Below, in pieces: positions 8,152-16,544 of a stretch of DNA of 23,238 bases; the first letter of the stretch is position 1; each line of letters opens with the position of its first letter. The DNA comes from Prorocentrum cordatum (lineage: Eukaryota > Sar > Dinophyceae > Prorocentrales > Prorocentraceae): assembly GCA_963575745.1 (NCBI GenBank), contig CAUYUJ010015701.1:210001-233238 (forward strand). The letters are read 5' to 3'. The translations under genes were made by a program, and so were the position numbers. The notes under the pieces are model-generated. The model was not told the origin of the DNA and ran no database searches. It was given only the letters and a program-made list of their open reading frames with translations.

Positions 8152-9958
8152 ATGGCCGCCCCGGCTGCACTGGAGAAGGCACTCAATGAAGTGACTGCAC
8201 AGGTCACGCAAGTGCTCAAAACGTACGAGGGAGTTGATACCAGCGAATGTGCTTCACAGATTGCGTCGGCCTCAGATCAGCTCTGCAACCAACTATTGGC
8301 CAAGAACCTCGCCTACAAGGAGCGGGTGCGGTGCACCCGCATGGCCCCTCACCACAACAACAGGTTCGGCCTGGGCGTAGACGTTCTCGACGTCCACGAA
8401 TTGTTGGATTGCATCGTGAAGACGGGCTGGCGGTGGACCGAAGTCCTCGGCGCCGTTGCCTTCGAGAAGGCCCCTGGCGAGCACGGCGTGAAGCAGATGG
8501 AGTCGATCCACGACCTCGTCGCCGCGAGCGAGGGCATGTTGCCCCCATGGTCTGACGAGGACGTCATGGGCTTGACCGTAGGGTGCACGCGCGCGACCTC
8601 GGGGCTGGCATGCTTGCACTTCGAGACGAAGACTAACCAGGAGGACCTCGCTGGCAGCGACGGGCGCATTGATAAATCGAAGGTGTCATGGGAGTGGCAC
8701 GTGTCCGATCGAATGGCCAGGGGCGGGGGCAGACGGCCAGGTGGTTTGACTTTGCTGTTTGCTCCCGCCCCCGACCCTTTCAGAGCGGCGGGCGCGCTCC
8801 TATACCGTGCAGGTGTTGGCGACGTGTCTTTCCATCCAAGAGCCTCTCGAGCGAGGCATTGAGTACTTGATCATCAGGAGCTGCGTAGAGAAACGATTTC
8901 CATCGCTGCCGAGCTTCTTGCAGGAGGCGGGGAACGCGACGCGTGCGGCTCCCAGGCAGCAGACGCGCGTCCAGACCCTGCTGCAGGTGCACTCCAGGAT
9001 CCTCAAGAACTCGCAGCTGACTGGAGGGCCGAACCTGGAGAAGGTCGCGTTGGCCATCGAGCGGATCAGGCCGTGGTTGAAGGACCAAGTGTTGGACATG
9101 GGCGACTACGTGGTCAATTTCTCGGGTGGGACGCCGCCTCGGTACTTGCACGACTTGGTGGACTTTGCGAAAGGATTGAAAGTCAGGCGAGACATCCACG
9201 GGCCGACCTTCAAGCAGCTGGCCAACTTGCCATTGAAACAATGCCCCGGATTCGTCACGGCCATTGTCAAGACGATGCTCGTGTGCCCAGAGTCCTACGT
9301 CCGCGACGGCTGCAGTAAGCTGCTCACGGGGACTGAGCTGAAGGACATCACCAAGCCGAGCGCCAAGGCAGTGGTGACAAAGGCCGAGGACACCTTCACA
9401 AAGGCGGCGGACTGGCTCGCCAAGATTCCAGGCATTACGAATGCCATGGCCAACAAGCTGAGGTCCGAGCTCGAGGTCAACGTCTGCATGGCGATCTTCA
9501 AGAAGAAGCCGCGAGGTCGGACGGGGTTCAAGAATACCGACGAGTGCATCACCCACTTCATCGAGGCGGTCTTCACGGAGTTCCCAGCCATGAAGGAGGC
9601 AACGGCGCACAAGCCCCCGTTTGACTACAGTGCGACGTGCACTTCTGCGCCTGCCCCCGCGGCCCCCGCGTTCGTCGAGCACAACGGCGCGGGGGTGGTG
9701 AACGGAAACCTCGCGGATCACGGGTTCTTCGAGGGCGCGCTCGTTTCGCTTGTGAACGGCGACGCCGTTTACGTGATAAAGGAGTTCAAGGACGCGAGCG
9801 TCAAGCTCGCCCCCAGCGACAAGAAGTGGCCCATCGCGACGGTGACGGCGGCGCAGCTGATCGACGAGTACCAGGCTCGGCTTTCTTCGTCGACTTGCGG
9901 CGCAGAGGAGGGGGAGAAGGGTGAGGAGGAGGAGGAGGAGGAGGAACAGGGGGGATGA
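8152..9958 (+). CDS. Dinoflagellate multicopy-family hypothetical protein, two exons
   Basis: Exons 8152-8682 and 8786-9958 join in phase 0 to give 567 residues. The start is the ATG immediately after the acceptor at 8151. Exon 1 (177 aa) opens with MAAPAALEKALNEVTAQ, a likely helical segment, then has APHHNNRFGLGVDVLDVHEL (65-84) and a Gly/Trp motif TGWRWTEV (91-98). Exon 2 contains ERGIEYLIIRSCVEKRFPSL, a helical middle, and near the C-terminus EGALVSLVNGDAVYVIKEF, which may be a small beta domain. It ends in a Glu-rich tail encoded by GAG repeats. There is no signal peptide, membrane segment or recognisable catalytic motif. From memory, related hypothetical proteins occur in many copies in Symbiodiniaceae and Prorocentrum; this was not computed. 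Function is unknown. The tail may be an artefact: GAGAAGG|GTGAGG at 9920/9921 could be a donor leading to exons near 14.3 kb. Confidence 0.8.
8683..8785 (+). other. Intron 1 of the 8152 gene (GT-AG, 103 bp)
   Basis: Donor AAG|GTGTCA at 8683; acceptor CCCTTTCAGAG|CGG at 8785. Both reading frames join in phase 0, and the stretch between lacks the protein character of its flanks. A second frame-compatible acceptor is GTGCAG at 8812. The intron holds an inverted repeat: GGGGCGGGGGCA (8720-8731) against TGCTCCCGCCCC (8760-8771), one mismatch. Confidence 0.75.
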
Positions 9959-10418
9959 GGAGGAGGATGATGGAAGAGGGTGTTAATGGTGGTGCTGACG
10001 ATGGCGGTGATGGTGATGCGGATGATGATGATAATGAGGATGATGATGATGCTGCTGATGAGGAGGATGATGATGATGATAGTGATGCTGATGATGACGA
10101 CGACGACGACGACGATGATGATGATGATGATGCCGATGATGCTGTTGATGATGATGGCGATGTTGATGATGGTGGTGATGATGATGGCGATACTGCGGAT
10201 GATGATGATGACGATGGTGATGATGATGATGTTGATGATGATGACGATGATGTTGCTGATGATGATGGCGATGATGGTGATGCGGATAATGATGATGATG
10301 ATGACGATGGTGATGATGCTGATGATGCTGATGATGAGGATGATGATGATGAGGAGGAGGAGGAGGATGCTGATGGTGATGATGATGGTGATGCGGATAG
10401 CGACGATGATGATGGGAT
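9922..10418. repeat. GAG then (GAT)n trinucleotide tract
   Basis: About 40 bp of GAG/GGA repeats pass into a ~380-bp GAT tract with GCT, GGT, GAC and GTT interruptions, closing with GAGGAGGAGGAG and more GAT. One forward frame encodes poly-Asp, which could only be protein if translated beyond the stop at 9956-9958. The reverse strand gives His/Ser runs. Read as an intronic or downstream repeat. Confidence 0.9.
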
Positions 10419-10475
10419 GTGCAAGGCGAGAGGCGATCGCTTGACTGTGATTCGGCCCCTGAACCATGATGCCCC

Positions 10476-10551
10476 TTTCGGAACCTCCTTGGGCACTGAT
10501 CGGCCCTTCCGTGCACGGAGGGGCCGATGAGTGCCCAATGATGTTCCGAAA
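10476..10551. repeat. 76-bp near-perfect palindrome
   Basis: The left arm 10476-10511 (TTTCGGAACCTCCTTGGGCA...) and right arm 10516-10551 are reverse complements at 32 of 36 positions, around the self-complementary centre TGCA (10512-10515). It would fold into a long hairpin or cruciform. No coding role. Confidence 0.9.
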
Positions 10552-10799
10552 AGCGCCGAGAAGGCCACGGCATCGCCCCAAGGTAGGTCCAGCTGGCCCG
10601 CTTGGGTGCAGTGGCAGGGGCGGCGTGGCGTGGCGGCGGGGCTTGGCAATGAGGGGGCGCCATGGCGGCTCCGAAAGGGGCCGATGCATGGGGCTACGGG
10701 ATAACCCCATTGTGGCCAGAAGGTGCCCCCCCATAATGGTTGTGGATGCGCCGTGGCTGCTGCGCACGGTCGGGATCGCATTGCGTGCGATGCGCGTTG
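10552..10799. other. GC-rich spacer, no gene
   Basis: G-rich sequence with a partial echo of the palindrome (CCGAAAGGGGCCGATGCATGG at 10674-10694) and a small stem GGGGCTACGGGATAACCCC. No supportable CDS. Confidence 0.5.
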
Positions 10800-10906
10800 G
10801 GGTGCCAACTCGGGCCGTGTTGGGCCACACATCGGGCCCATATTGGGATTGACCGTTGCCCTTTTGGGCCCTGGATGCTCCGTATTGGCCGCCTTGGGCC
10901 GCTCAT
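10800..10906. repeat. Degenerate ~11-12-bp repeat (TTGGGCC type)
   Basis: TTGGG, TCGGG or TTGGC words followed by about seven variable bases recur about ten times (TTGGGCCACACA, TCGGGCCCATA, TTGGGATTGACCG and so on). The same type of array occurs at 18000-18430. Confidence 0.65.
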
Positions 10907-10983
<77 letters not shown>

Positions 10984-11010
10984 GGTGGGGGGGGGGGAGG
11001 GGGGGGGGGG
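10907..11010. repeat. Poly-G tract including 76 consecutive G
   Basis: Positions 10907-10982 are uninterrupted G, followed by TGGTGGGG and further G runs broken by single T or A. This is far beyond normal homopolymer length and would form stacked G-quadruplexes. Exact length is unreliable in most sequencing data. Confidence 0.9.
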
Positions 11011-12336
11011 GCTCTTCGGCCCCTTTGGGCCATCCTTTGTGGCGCGGCTTGCAACGTGGCTACCGACCTTCGTAAAGCGTAACCTATACGTGCCGCATCG
11101 GGCCCCGATTGGGCAGCTGGTGCCACCCACTGCCCCACCCCGCCGCCCCTCCAGGGGCGAAAGCAAACCGAACTTACACATGACATAACACGCAACATGG
11201 CAAACGTGCAGTAAACAGCGCACCGCGGATGTACCATTGCGCAGTTAGCGAAGCAGGATTAGCCAACCATATTTGATATGACGCACTACTGCTTAGTATG
11301 CCATCTGTAGTGTGGCACATGCAATATTGGTACGCTTATCGTTACATATTTCGTGTTGCGTATGTCTCGTTTGTTGTTTGTGCGCCATGTTAAATATGTC
11401 GAATTGTCGTTCGCACCCTCTGTCGCACGACATAGGGGCACTGTTGGAGGAACGGGGGAAGGGGGGGGGCGGCGACGGAAGGGCGCGCGCGTCCCGCCCT
11501 GGCCCTCTTCGTATAGATGGGCATGCGGATGCGCCATACGAAATGCGCAGTCTCAGATATGCCATGCACAATATGCTGCGACAGCCCGAGGGGGACGGAC
11601 AGAGCATGACAGACGGACGGATGGACGCTATAACGCCGTCATGATATTTCATACGTTGGGGAACCGCGCGCAACTCGATGCAAATCTAAATGCGCAACAT
11701 TGGGTAAGTCGTGCGACGTGCGCTATACGATTGCCGCTCTCATAGTACACATACTTTGTGATAAACACGCCATCTACTATTGCGTATGGCCGACTGCCGT
11801 GCACAATTTACCACACTGGAACAGCCATACTGCACGTGTCGTACGAAGAGTGCCATGCTGAACTTGCTGTGTCAAACCTGTCCGAACAACATTTGCCATA
11901 CAAGAATTGGTTTACGAAAATTGTCATACTAATTGTGCCATGTGCTGCAGTACGCCTGCCACGTGTAAGGTTCCATCTCAATGCTGCCTTGTAAAACTGC
12001 CATGCTAAAAGGTACAAGACTACATGCGCGACGCTAGTTCTACCATAGCCACTATGCGTCTCTCTAGCGTTGTGTATGTGTGCACATATATATATATATA
12101 TATGCACATATACAGTAAACATGAACGCAACTCCCCTTATTACCGCGCCCCGCCCCCCCCCCCCCCCTTCCGCGCGCACGCGCGATCCCCATCAGCATCC
12201 ACCCCCCACCCCCCTGCCCTCCCCCAAAAAAACAAGAAACTTGACAAACCACGCAGCAGTGCGAGCACTACAGGGTACGACCTTCTTCTCATAGGCAGCG
12301 CGCCACGAGGTGGATGGCGCGAAGGCCACAGCGTGT
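11011..12336. other. AT-richer gene-free stretch with TGCCATAC words
   Basis: About 1.3 kb without a credible gene. From about 11270 to 12010 the composition is more AT-rich than elsewhere, and words such as TGCCATAC, TGCCATGC, GCAATATT and GTACGA recur at irregular spacing, suggesting a decayed repeat family. A TA run lies at 12087-12103 and a C run near 12153-12167. Open frames of 70-130 codons overlap on both strands and none is convincing. Confidence 0.5.
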
Positions 12337-12375
12337 ATATATCTATAGATATACACACATATATTTATATACATA
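12337..12375. repeat. TA-rich microsatellite
   Basis: TATATATCTATAGATATACA followed by CACATATATTTATATACATA. It immediately precedes the first recognisable satellite unit (GCCACGAGCCGCGCGGG). Confidence 0.8.
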
Positions 12376-12579
12376 TGCCACGAGCCGCGCGGGAGGTGCG
12401 CCACAATGCGCGGGAGGGCGGATGCGAACACTGCAACTAGGGCAGACATTGCCGATTCCCTCTGGCCGTGTGAGGTGCAGGCGGGCGGGGGGGGGGGCAT
12501 GCGTGCATGCGTCACCTGTCACGTTCGGCGGAGCTCCTGCATGGTGGTGGCGCGAGCTGTGTGAGACGTGTGCCAACTG

Positions 12580-12868
12580 TGTAGGGTGGAGTGGGGTGGA
12601 GGGGGGGTGGGGTTGGAGGGGGGTGGTGGGGGGTGTGGTGGGGGGGGGGGGGGATGGTGGTGTGGTGCGTGATGTGGGGAGTGGTGAGGGTGTGGGAGTG
12701 GGTGTGGATGTGGGGTGGGTGGGGTGGGGCTGGGGTGGGCGGTGTGTGTGCGTGTGAGTTGTGTGTGTGTGAGTGGTGGGTGGTGGGAGATGGTGGTGTT
12801 GAGGGTGGTAGTGGTGTGGTTGTGGTTGCGGCGATGGTGAGTGTGGTGGAGTGGCGGGGGGGGGGGGG
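12580..12868. repeat. G/GT-rich low-complexity expansion in satellite
   Basis: Built from GTGG, GGGT and GTGTGT words with several G runs. It starts directly after a satellite fragment ending GTGTGCCAACTGTG and ends at the next unit's core, so it replaces the linker part of a unit. Confidence 0.8.
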
Positions 12869-13928
12869 GCGCGCGCGAACGTTGCCATGGGTCCTTCGGC
12901 GGTGCCCCCTTATGGGGCCACGCACCCTGCAAGGGGTGTGTCGGGATGGGTCGAGGGGGCGCATGCGCCCCTTGCCGTTGTGGCTTTCGGTGGGGCCCCG
13001 ATGGTTCGACGAACTGTGCGAAGGGTGTGCTGAAATGTGGAGATAGAGATCACGATTGGGCCAAGAACCTTGCGGTGGGTGTGCTTAAATGTGGCGGGGG
13101 CGCGTGCGAACCCTGCCGCGGTGCCCTCGGCGGGGTTCTCCATGGGGGCGGGGGTGGATGCGATTGCGGGGGGGGGGGGGGGGGGGGAAAGGGGGGGGGG
13201 GGCGATCCTTGTCAGTGGGGCCTTAATGTTTTGTTGTTATGTTGTTTGTTTCTTCTCATATCGGACACGAATCATGTGAAGGGTGTGCCGACATGTGTCG
13301 GGTGGACGCATGCGAACCTTGCCATTGGGGCATTCGGCGGGGCTTCTGGGGCCACGACCTGTGCGGAGGGTGTGCCGAAATGTGATGACGTGTGTCGGGG
13401 GTGGGGGGGTGGGTGGGTTGGGGGGGAGGGGGAGGGGGGGCGCAAACGAATTCTGCCACATTGGAATTGCATTGGGCTGGCCCTCGATGGGCCACGCACC
13501 GTGTGACGGGTGTGTGTGTGCCGAAATTGGTCGCGGATTTATACTCGAGCCTTGTCGTTATGGGGCATTCGGTTGAGCTCTTTATGCGCGCTGAGACTAG
13601 TCGCGGGGGCGCATGCGAACCTTGCCATGTGGGCCTTCGGTCGAGCTCCCTCTGGGGCCACGAAGCGTGCGAGGGGTGCGCCGACATTGATTACTTGTGA
13701 ATGCACGCGAACCTTGCCACCATGTGCCTTGTGAATGCATTCGGTTGGGCTTCCTATGATGCCATGGTGGGGAAACATAATGAACTTACCACGTGAAGCC
13801 CGTCGGCGGGACCCCGTCTGCGGGGCCACGAACCGTGTGAGGGGTGTGTCGAAATTGGTCGGGGGACGCGCGTGGATTTTGCCAATGGCGCCTTCGGTGG
13901 AGCTCTGTAAGGAATGTGCCGAGATTGG

Positions 13929-13944
13929 TCGTGTGTGTGTGTGA

Positions 13945-13979
<35 letters not shown>

Positions 13980-14005
13980 TGCGTGTGCGTGTGTCTGTGT
14001 GCGTG
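13929..14005. repeat. (GT)n microsatellite inside satellite
   Basis: Begins after GTGCCGAGATTGGTC of one unit. Almost pure GT to about 13976, then GTGCGTGTGTCTGTGTGCGTGG. The next satellite unit (GGCAACTTGCCATTGC) resumes near 14029. Confidence 0.9.
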
Positions 14006-14332
14006 GTGGGGGTGGGGGGTGGGGGGGACGGCAACTTGCCATTGCAAACGAAGCTCCATAGGTGGCGCCGAACCGTGCGAAGGTGTACAGAAATCGGTCG
14101 GGCGGGCGCATGCGAATATTGCTGCCTTCGGTGGAGATCCTTCTGTGGCCACGAACCGTGTGAGGGGAGCGCCGAAATCGGTCGAGGCGCATGCGAATTT
14201 TGCCATTTGGGCGTTCGTAAGATGCGTGCCGAAAGGTGTCAGGGGGCCCTTATCCCCCCATCCCCCGTCTCCCCCTTCCTCTCCCGCCCCCCTGCCCCCT
14301 CCTCCCACTTCCACGCTCCCCGCCCGCCCCAG

Positions 14333-15158
14333 GCCGCTGACGCCAGCACGCGCACCGACATCAACATCAGCCTGCAACCGTCCCTGCTGGACCGTTGCCG
14401 CCGCGCCGTCCGATGCCCACCCTCCCCACCGCCCCCGTCATCCTTCCCCCTTCCCCCGTCTCCCACCTCCCTATCATATCCCCCCTTGTCCGTCTCCCAC
14501 CCCCTGATATCCATGCCCCGCCCCTCTTCCTCATCCTCACTATTCACATCCCCATCCTCATCCTCGCCCGTCTTCCCCCCCCCCCGCCCTCATCCTCGCC
14601 CGTCTTCCCCCCCCCCCGCCCGCATGTAGGCCTCGCCCGCGCATATGAAGAATTGCAGAAAAACGTGGATCTCACAGTCACATACAATAAGACGGGATCG
14701 AGAATTACAATAGAGTCTGTCACTGCAAACCGCAGTTACGGCAAGGGTGAGTTGATGCTGGTGCCGATGACGCCTGTCGTAAGTGCAGCGGCATCCCTCC
14801 CCAAATCTGCAGTGGATTTGGAGCATACTTTTTCGGACCCCAAGGGCAACACTGTTGGATTGTATTTAGGCTACAAGCTTGATTGTTTGGGCGCTCGCCC
14901 ATTCGTGCCACCGTTTTGGGCAGTCCAGCCAGCACCAGACAGTTCGTGTGCCAACATGGGCCCAACCAAGGTCTATGTGAACAGCACTATGACTGGGTTT
15001 TCGTTTGTAAAGGAGTCCCCGCGGATGGACCACTTTACCATTCCCTTGATGCTAAACACCAAGGCGGTCAAGGCAGGGGCCGTGCTGCTGCATGAGCCTG
15101 ACAGCAGCACCAGCGGCAAGCGCAGCCCAGCTTGCCACCTCGAGCGAAGCCCCGCAGG
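14333..15158 (+). CDS. Two exons of a dinoflagellate-type hypothetical protein (partial)
   Basis: Exon a (14333-14414) follows a 90-base AG-free pyrimidine tract ending CCGCCCCAG and encodes AADASTRTDINISLQPSLLD then RCRRAVR. Exon b (14630-15158) follows an acceptor GCATGTAG and encodes LARAYEELQKNVDLTVTYNK through a beta-rich region with KGELMLVPM, FVPPFWAV, DSSCANM and TIPLMLNTKAVKAGAVLL. The borders are compatible in phase 1 with a GC donor (CGAT|GCCCAC), giving a Cys codon at the junction. Exon b ends at a strong donor, GCAGG|GTAAGAAG, where continued reading meets a stop at once. From memory, this domain with its KGEL.LVP and PFWAV motifs recurs in many dinoflagellate hypothetical proteins; not computed. 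The upstream exon is not identified. It could be the 8152 gene across about 4.4 kb of repeats. Function unknown. Confidence 0.65.
14415..14629 (+). other. GC-AG intron, entirely free of AG before its acceptor
   Basis: All 215 bases are pyrimidine-rich and contain no AG until the final TAG. The 3' part contains a tandem duplication of about 32 bp (CATCCTCGCCCGTCTTCCCC plus a C run) at about 14558-14621. No GT donor is in the phase required by exon b, so the donor is most likely GC, a class known to be frequent in dinoflagellates. Confidence 0.6.
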
Positions 15159-15238
15159 GTAAGAAGGGGAAGTCGTAGGCATTCGACGACCCCCCGTCTG
15201 TCCTTTCTTTCCCCACACGCTGGGGTGCACGCTCGGAT

Positions 15239-15300
15239 CAAGCAAGCAAGCAATCGCGCAAGCAAGCAAGCAAGCAAACACTCAATCAAGCAAGCCATCA
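15239..15300. repeat. (AAGC)n tetranucleotide repeat
   Basis: CAAGCAAGCAAGCAA with interruptions (ATCGCG, ACTCAATC). It lies within the putative intron after 15158. Confidence 0.9.
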
Positions 15301-15335
15301 AGAGCTCCAGAAACACAATGCCGACTGCACCCCAG

Positions 15336-15538
15336 AAGCCATCGTGTGGGCGGGCTTGAGTTCCGCGCGACGATAGCCGTCGCGGAACGGGCGAGTGGAT
15401 CGCTTCGTTGGCAGCGCCGCTCGCTCCCAATGTGCACTGCTCAGTTGTCGCAGTTGGCGACGCCTGCAAGACAGAAACGCCAGCCGTCCCTGCTTCCCCG
15501 TTGGCGATCCGCCACTGCTGTCCCTGTCCACCAGCCCG
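15336..15538 (+). CDS. Possible continuation exon of the 14333 gene
   Basis: The acceptor GACTGCACCCCAG at 15335 would join the donor at 15158 in the correct phase; the 177-bp intron would hold the AAGC repeat. The joined frame then reads SHRVGGLEFRATIAVAERAS and continues Arg/Ser/Gln-rich to LPRWRSATAVPV before entering the CTCCTG repeat. The phase match supports it. The basic, low-complexity composition and the merge into a repeat weaken it. The true C-terminus may instead be at or near 15158. Confidence 0.3.
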
Positions 15539-15786
15539 TGATCCTCCTGCTCTTCCTGATCCTCCTGCTCTTCCTGCTCCTGCTCCTGAGGCTCCTCATC
15601 CTGCTCCTCCTGATCCCCCTGCTCCCCCTGCTCCTGCTTCTGCTCCTCCTGCTCCTGCTCCTGCTCCTCCTGCTCCTGCTGCTGCTGCTGCTGCTCCTCC
15701 TCCCCATGCTCCTCTTCCTGATCATCCTCCTCCTCCTCATCATCAGCATCATCATCAGCAGCATCATCCTCTTCATCTTCTATATA
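15538..15786. repeat. (CTCCTG)n, TCC and ATC/TCA tract
   Basis: CTCCTG/CTCTTCCTGATC repeats, then GCTGCTGCTGCTGCT, TCC and ATCATCAGC words, ending TATATATG. Minus-strand frames give Glu/Gln/Asp runs and the forward frame Leu runs. Read as simple repeat in an intron. Confidence 0.9.
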
Positions 15787-15796
15787 TGACCACAAG

Positions 15797-15925
15797 TGCC
15801 TGGGAACGGCTCGCCTCCCGAAAGAAAAGGCCCAAGCTGCCCGCGTGGCTCTGGCCACTGCCACCGCGTGGCCCGTTCGGCTCCCGAACGATCCATCCGC
15901 CGTCGGGGGCATCCCTCATGGTTCC
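15797..15925 (+). CDS. Possible short exon after the repeat tract
   Basis: One frame reads CLGTARLPKEKAQAARVALA then TATAWPVRLPNDPSAVGGIP, an Ala-rich helical peptide with GC-rich third positions. It then degenerates into a pyrimidine tract and stops at 15971-15973. Its position just after a TCC/TCA intron tract resembles the last exon of the 19463 gene. AAG before TGC could be the acceptor; the donor is unclear. Speculative. Confidence 0.25.
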
Positions 15926-15973
15926 GTCCTCTATCATCCTCCGTCCGTCTCACCTCCCCCCCTCTCGGGCTGA

Positions 15974-16541
15974 AGCCACCACCGCCCCCTGCACCGTCCG
16001 TGGTTCGGACGTTTGCTCCGAGTCGTTCTATCGATTATCCTGGCAATCGTTCTAGAGTGTGCGTCAGTTCCTCCACTCGAGCCCCACGCGGCCGAATGAT
16101 TTGGAACCCAATGGTTTAAACCCGAGCCTGTCAAATGTAGGTGCACTGCGTTGCCGTTGGGTGTTGCATTGCACATATGGGGGCGGGGCTAAGTACACTG
16201 TAGCAACAACGTGCGTTTAAACGCATACATGGGCCTCTGGTTGTGGTACCCAGGGTGGCCCCAAGACGTTCCAATCATGGTCCGAGAGCGCTTGCGACGA
16301 TTGCAGTTGCGTTGCACTGTGCTGGGGCTTTGATTTATCGGGCGCCCGTCGCCGATGTATCTGGGCCAGGTCATAGAGCGAGCCGTATGTCATATCGGGC
16401 CATCGGGCTGCAAGGGCCGAACCCCTTGCAAAGGGTTTGGGTTGACGCGGGGTCCGTTCGCTCCGTAAGCAGTTTGGCTCAATCGGTTGACCATAGAGTT
16501 GCACTTGCACTTGCGAACTTGCGCGTCAGTGCAGCGCTTGA
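15974..16541. other. Spacer, no supportable gene (~570 bp)
   Basis: Mixed-composition DNA with the 12-bp palindrome GCGTTTAAACGC at 16212-16223 and several TTGCGTTGC/GTTGCA words. The last 15 bases contain two CAG acceptors (16528, 16534) suitable for the gene that starts at 16545. Confidence 0.5.
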
Positions 16542-16544
16542 ATC

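Larger units (their letters stand above)
12376..14245. repeat. ~86-bp satellite array 1, diverged, interrupted
   Basis: Diverged tandem units follow the order GCATGCGAACCTTGCCA, then CCTTCGGTGGGGCTCC, then GGGGCCACGAACCGTGCGAG, then GGGTGTGCCGAAATnGGTCG. The core GCATGCGAA or variants lies at about 12870, 12960, 13101, 13307, 13441, 13610, 13702, 13867, 14027, 14107 and 14188, and weaker units reach back to 12376. Simple-sequence expansions interrupt it: GTGG/GGGT-rich at 12580-12868, G runs at 13168-13202, G-rich at 13396-13440 and GT at 13929-14005. The unit length is not a multiple of three, so the many overlapping open frames here are not genes. It ends abruptly before the pyrimidine tract at 14245. 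Confidence 0.9.

Noticed and set aside
9955-10530. Forward poly-Asp frame as an acidic protein
   Set aside because: It begins in the repeat after the stop of the upstream gene and has no non-repeat domain. It could only be real as an artefact-free exon, for which there is no sign.
9801-11237. 478-codon minus-strand frame with poly-Ser and poly-Pro
   Set aside because: It is generated by the GAT tract and the poly-G run and overlaps the well-supported + strand gene end.
12376-14245. CRISPR-like array
   Set aside because: Units are ~86 bp, diverged, without constant repeats and unique spacers, and the genome is eukaryotic in structure. It is a satellite.
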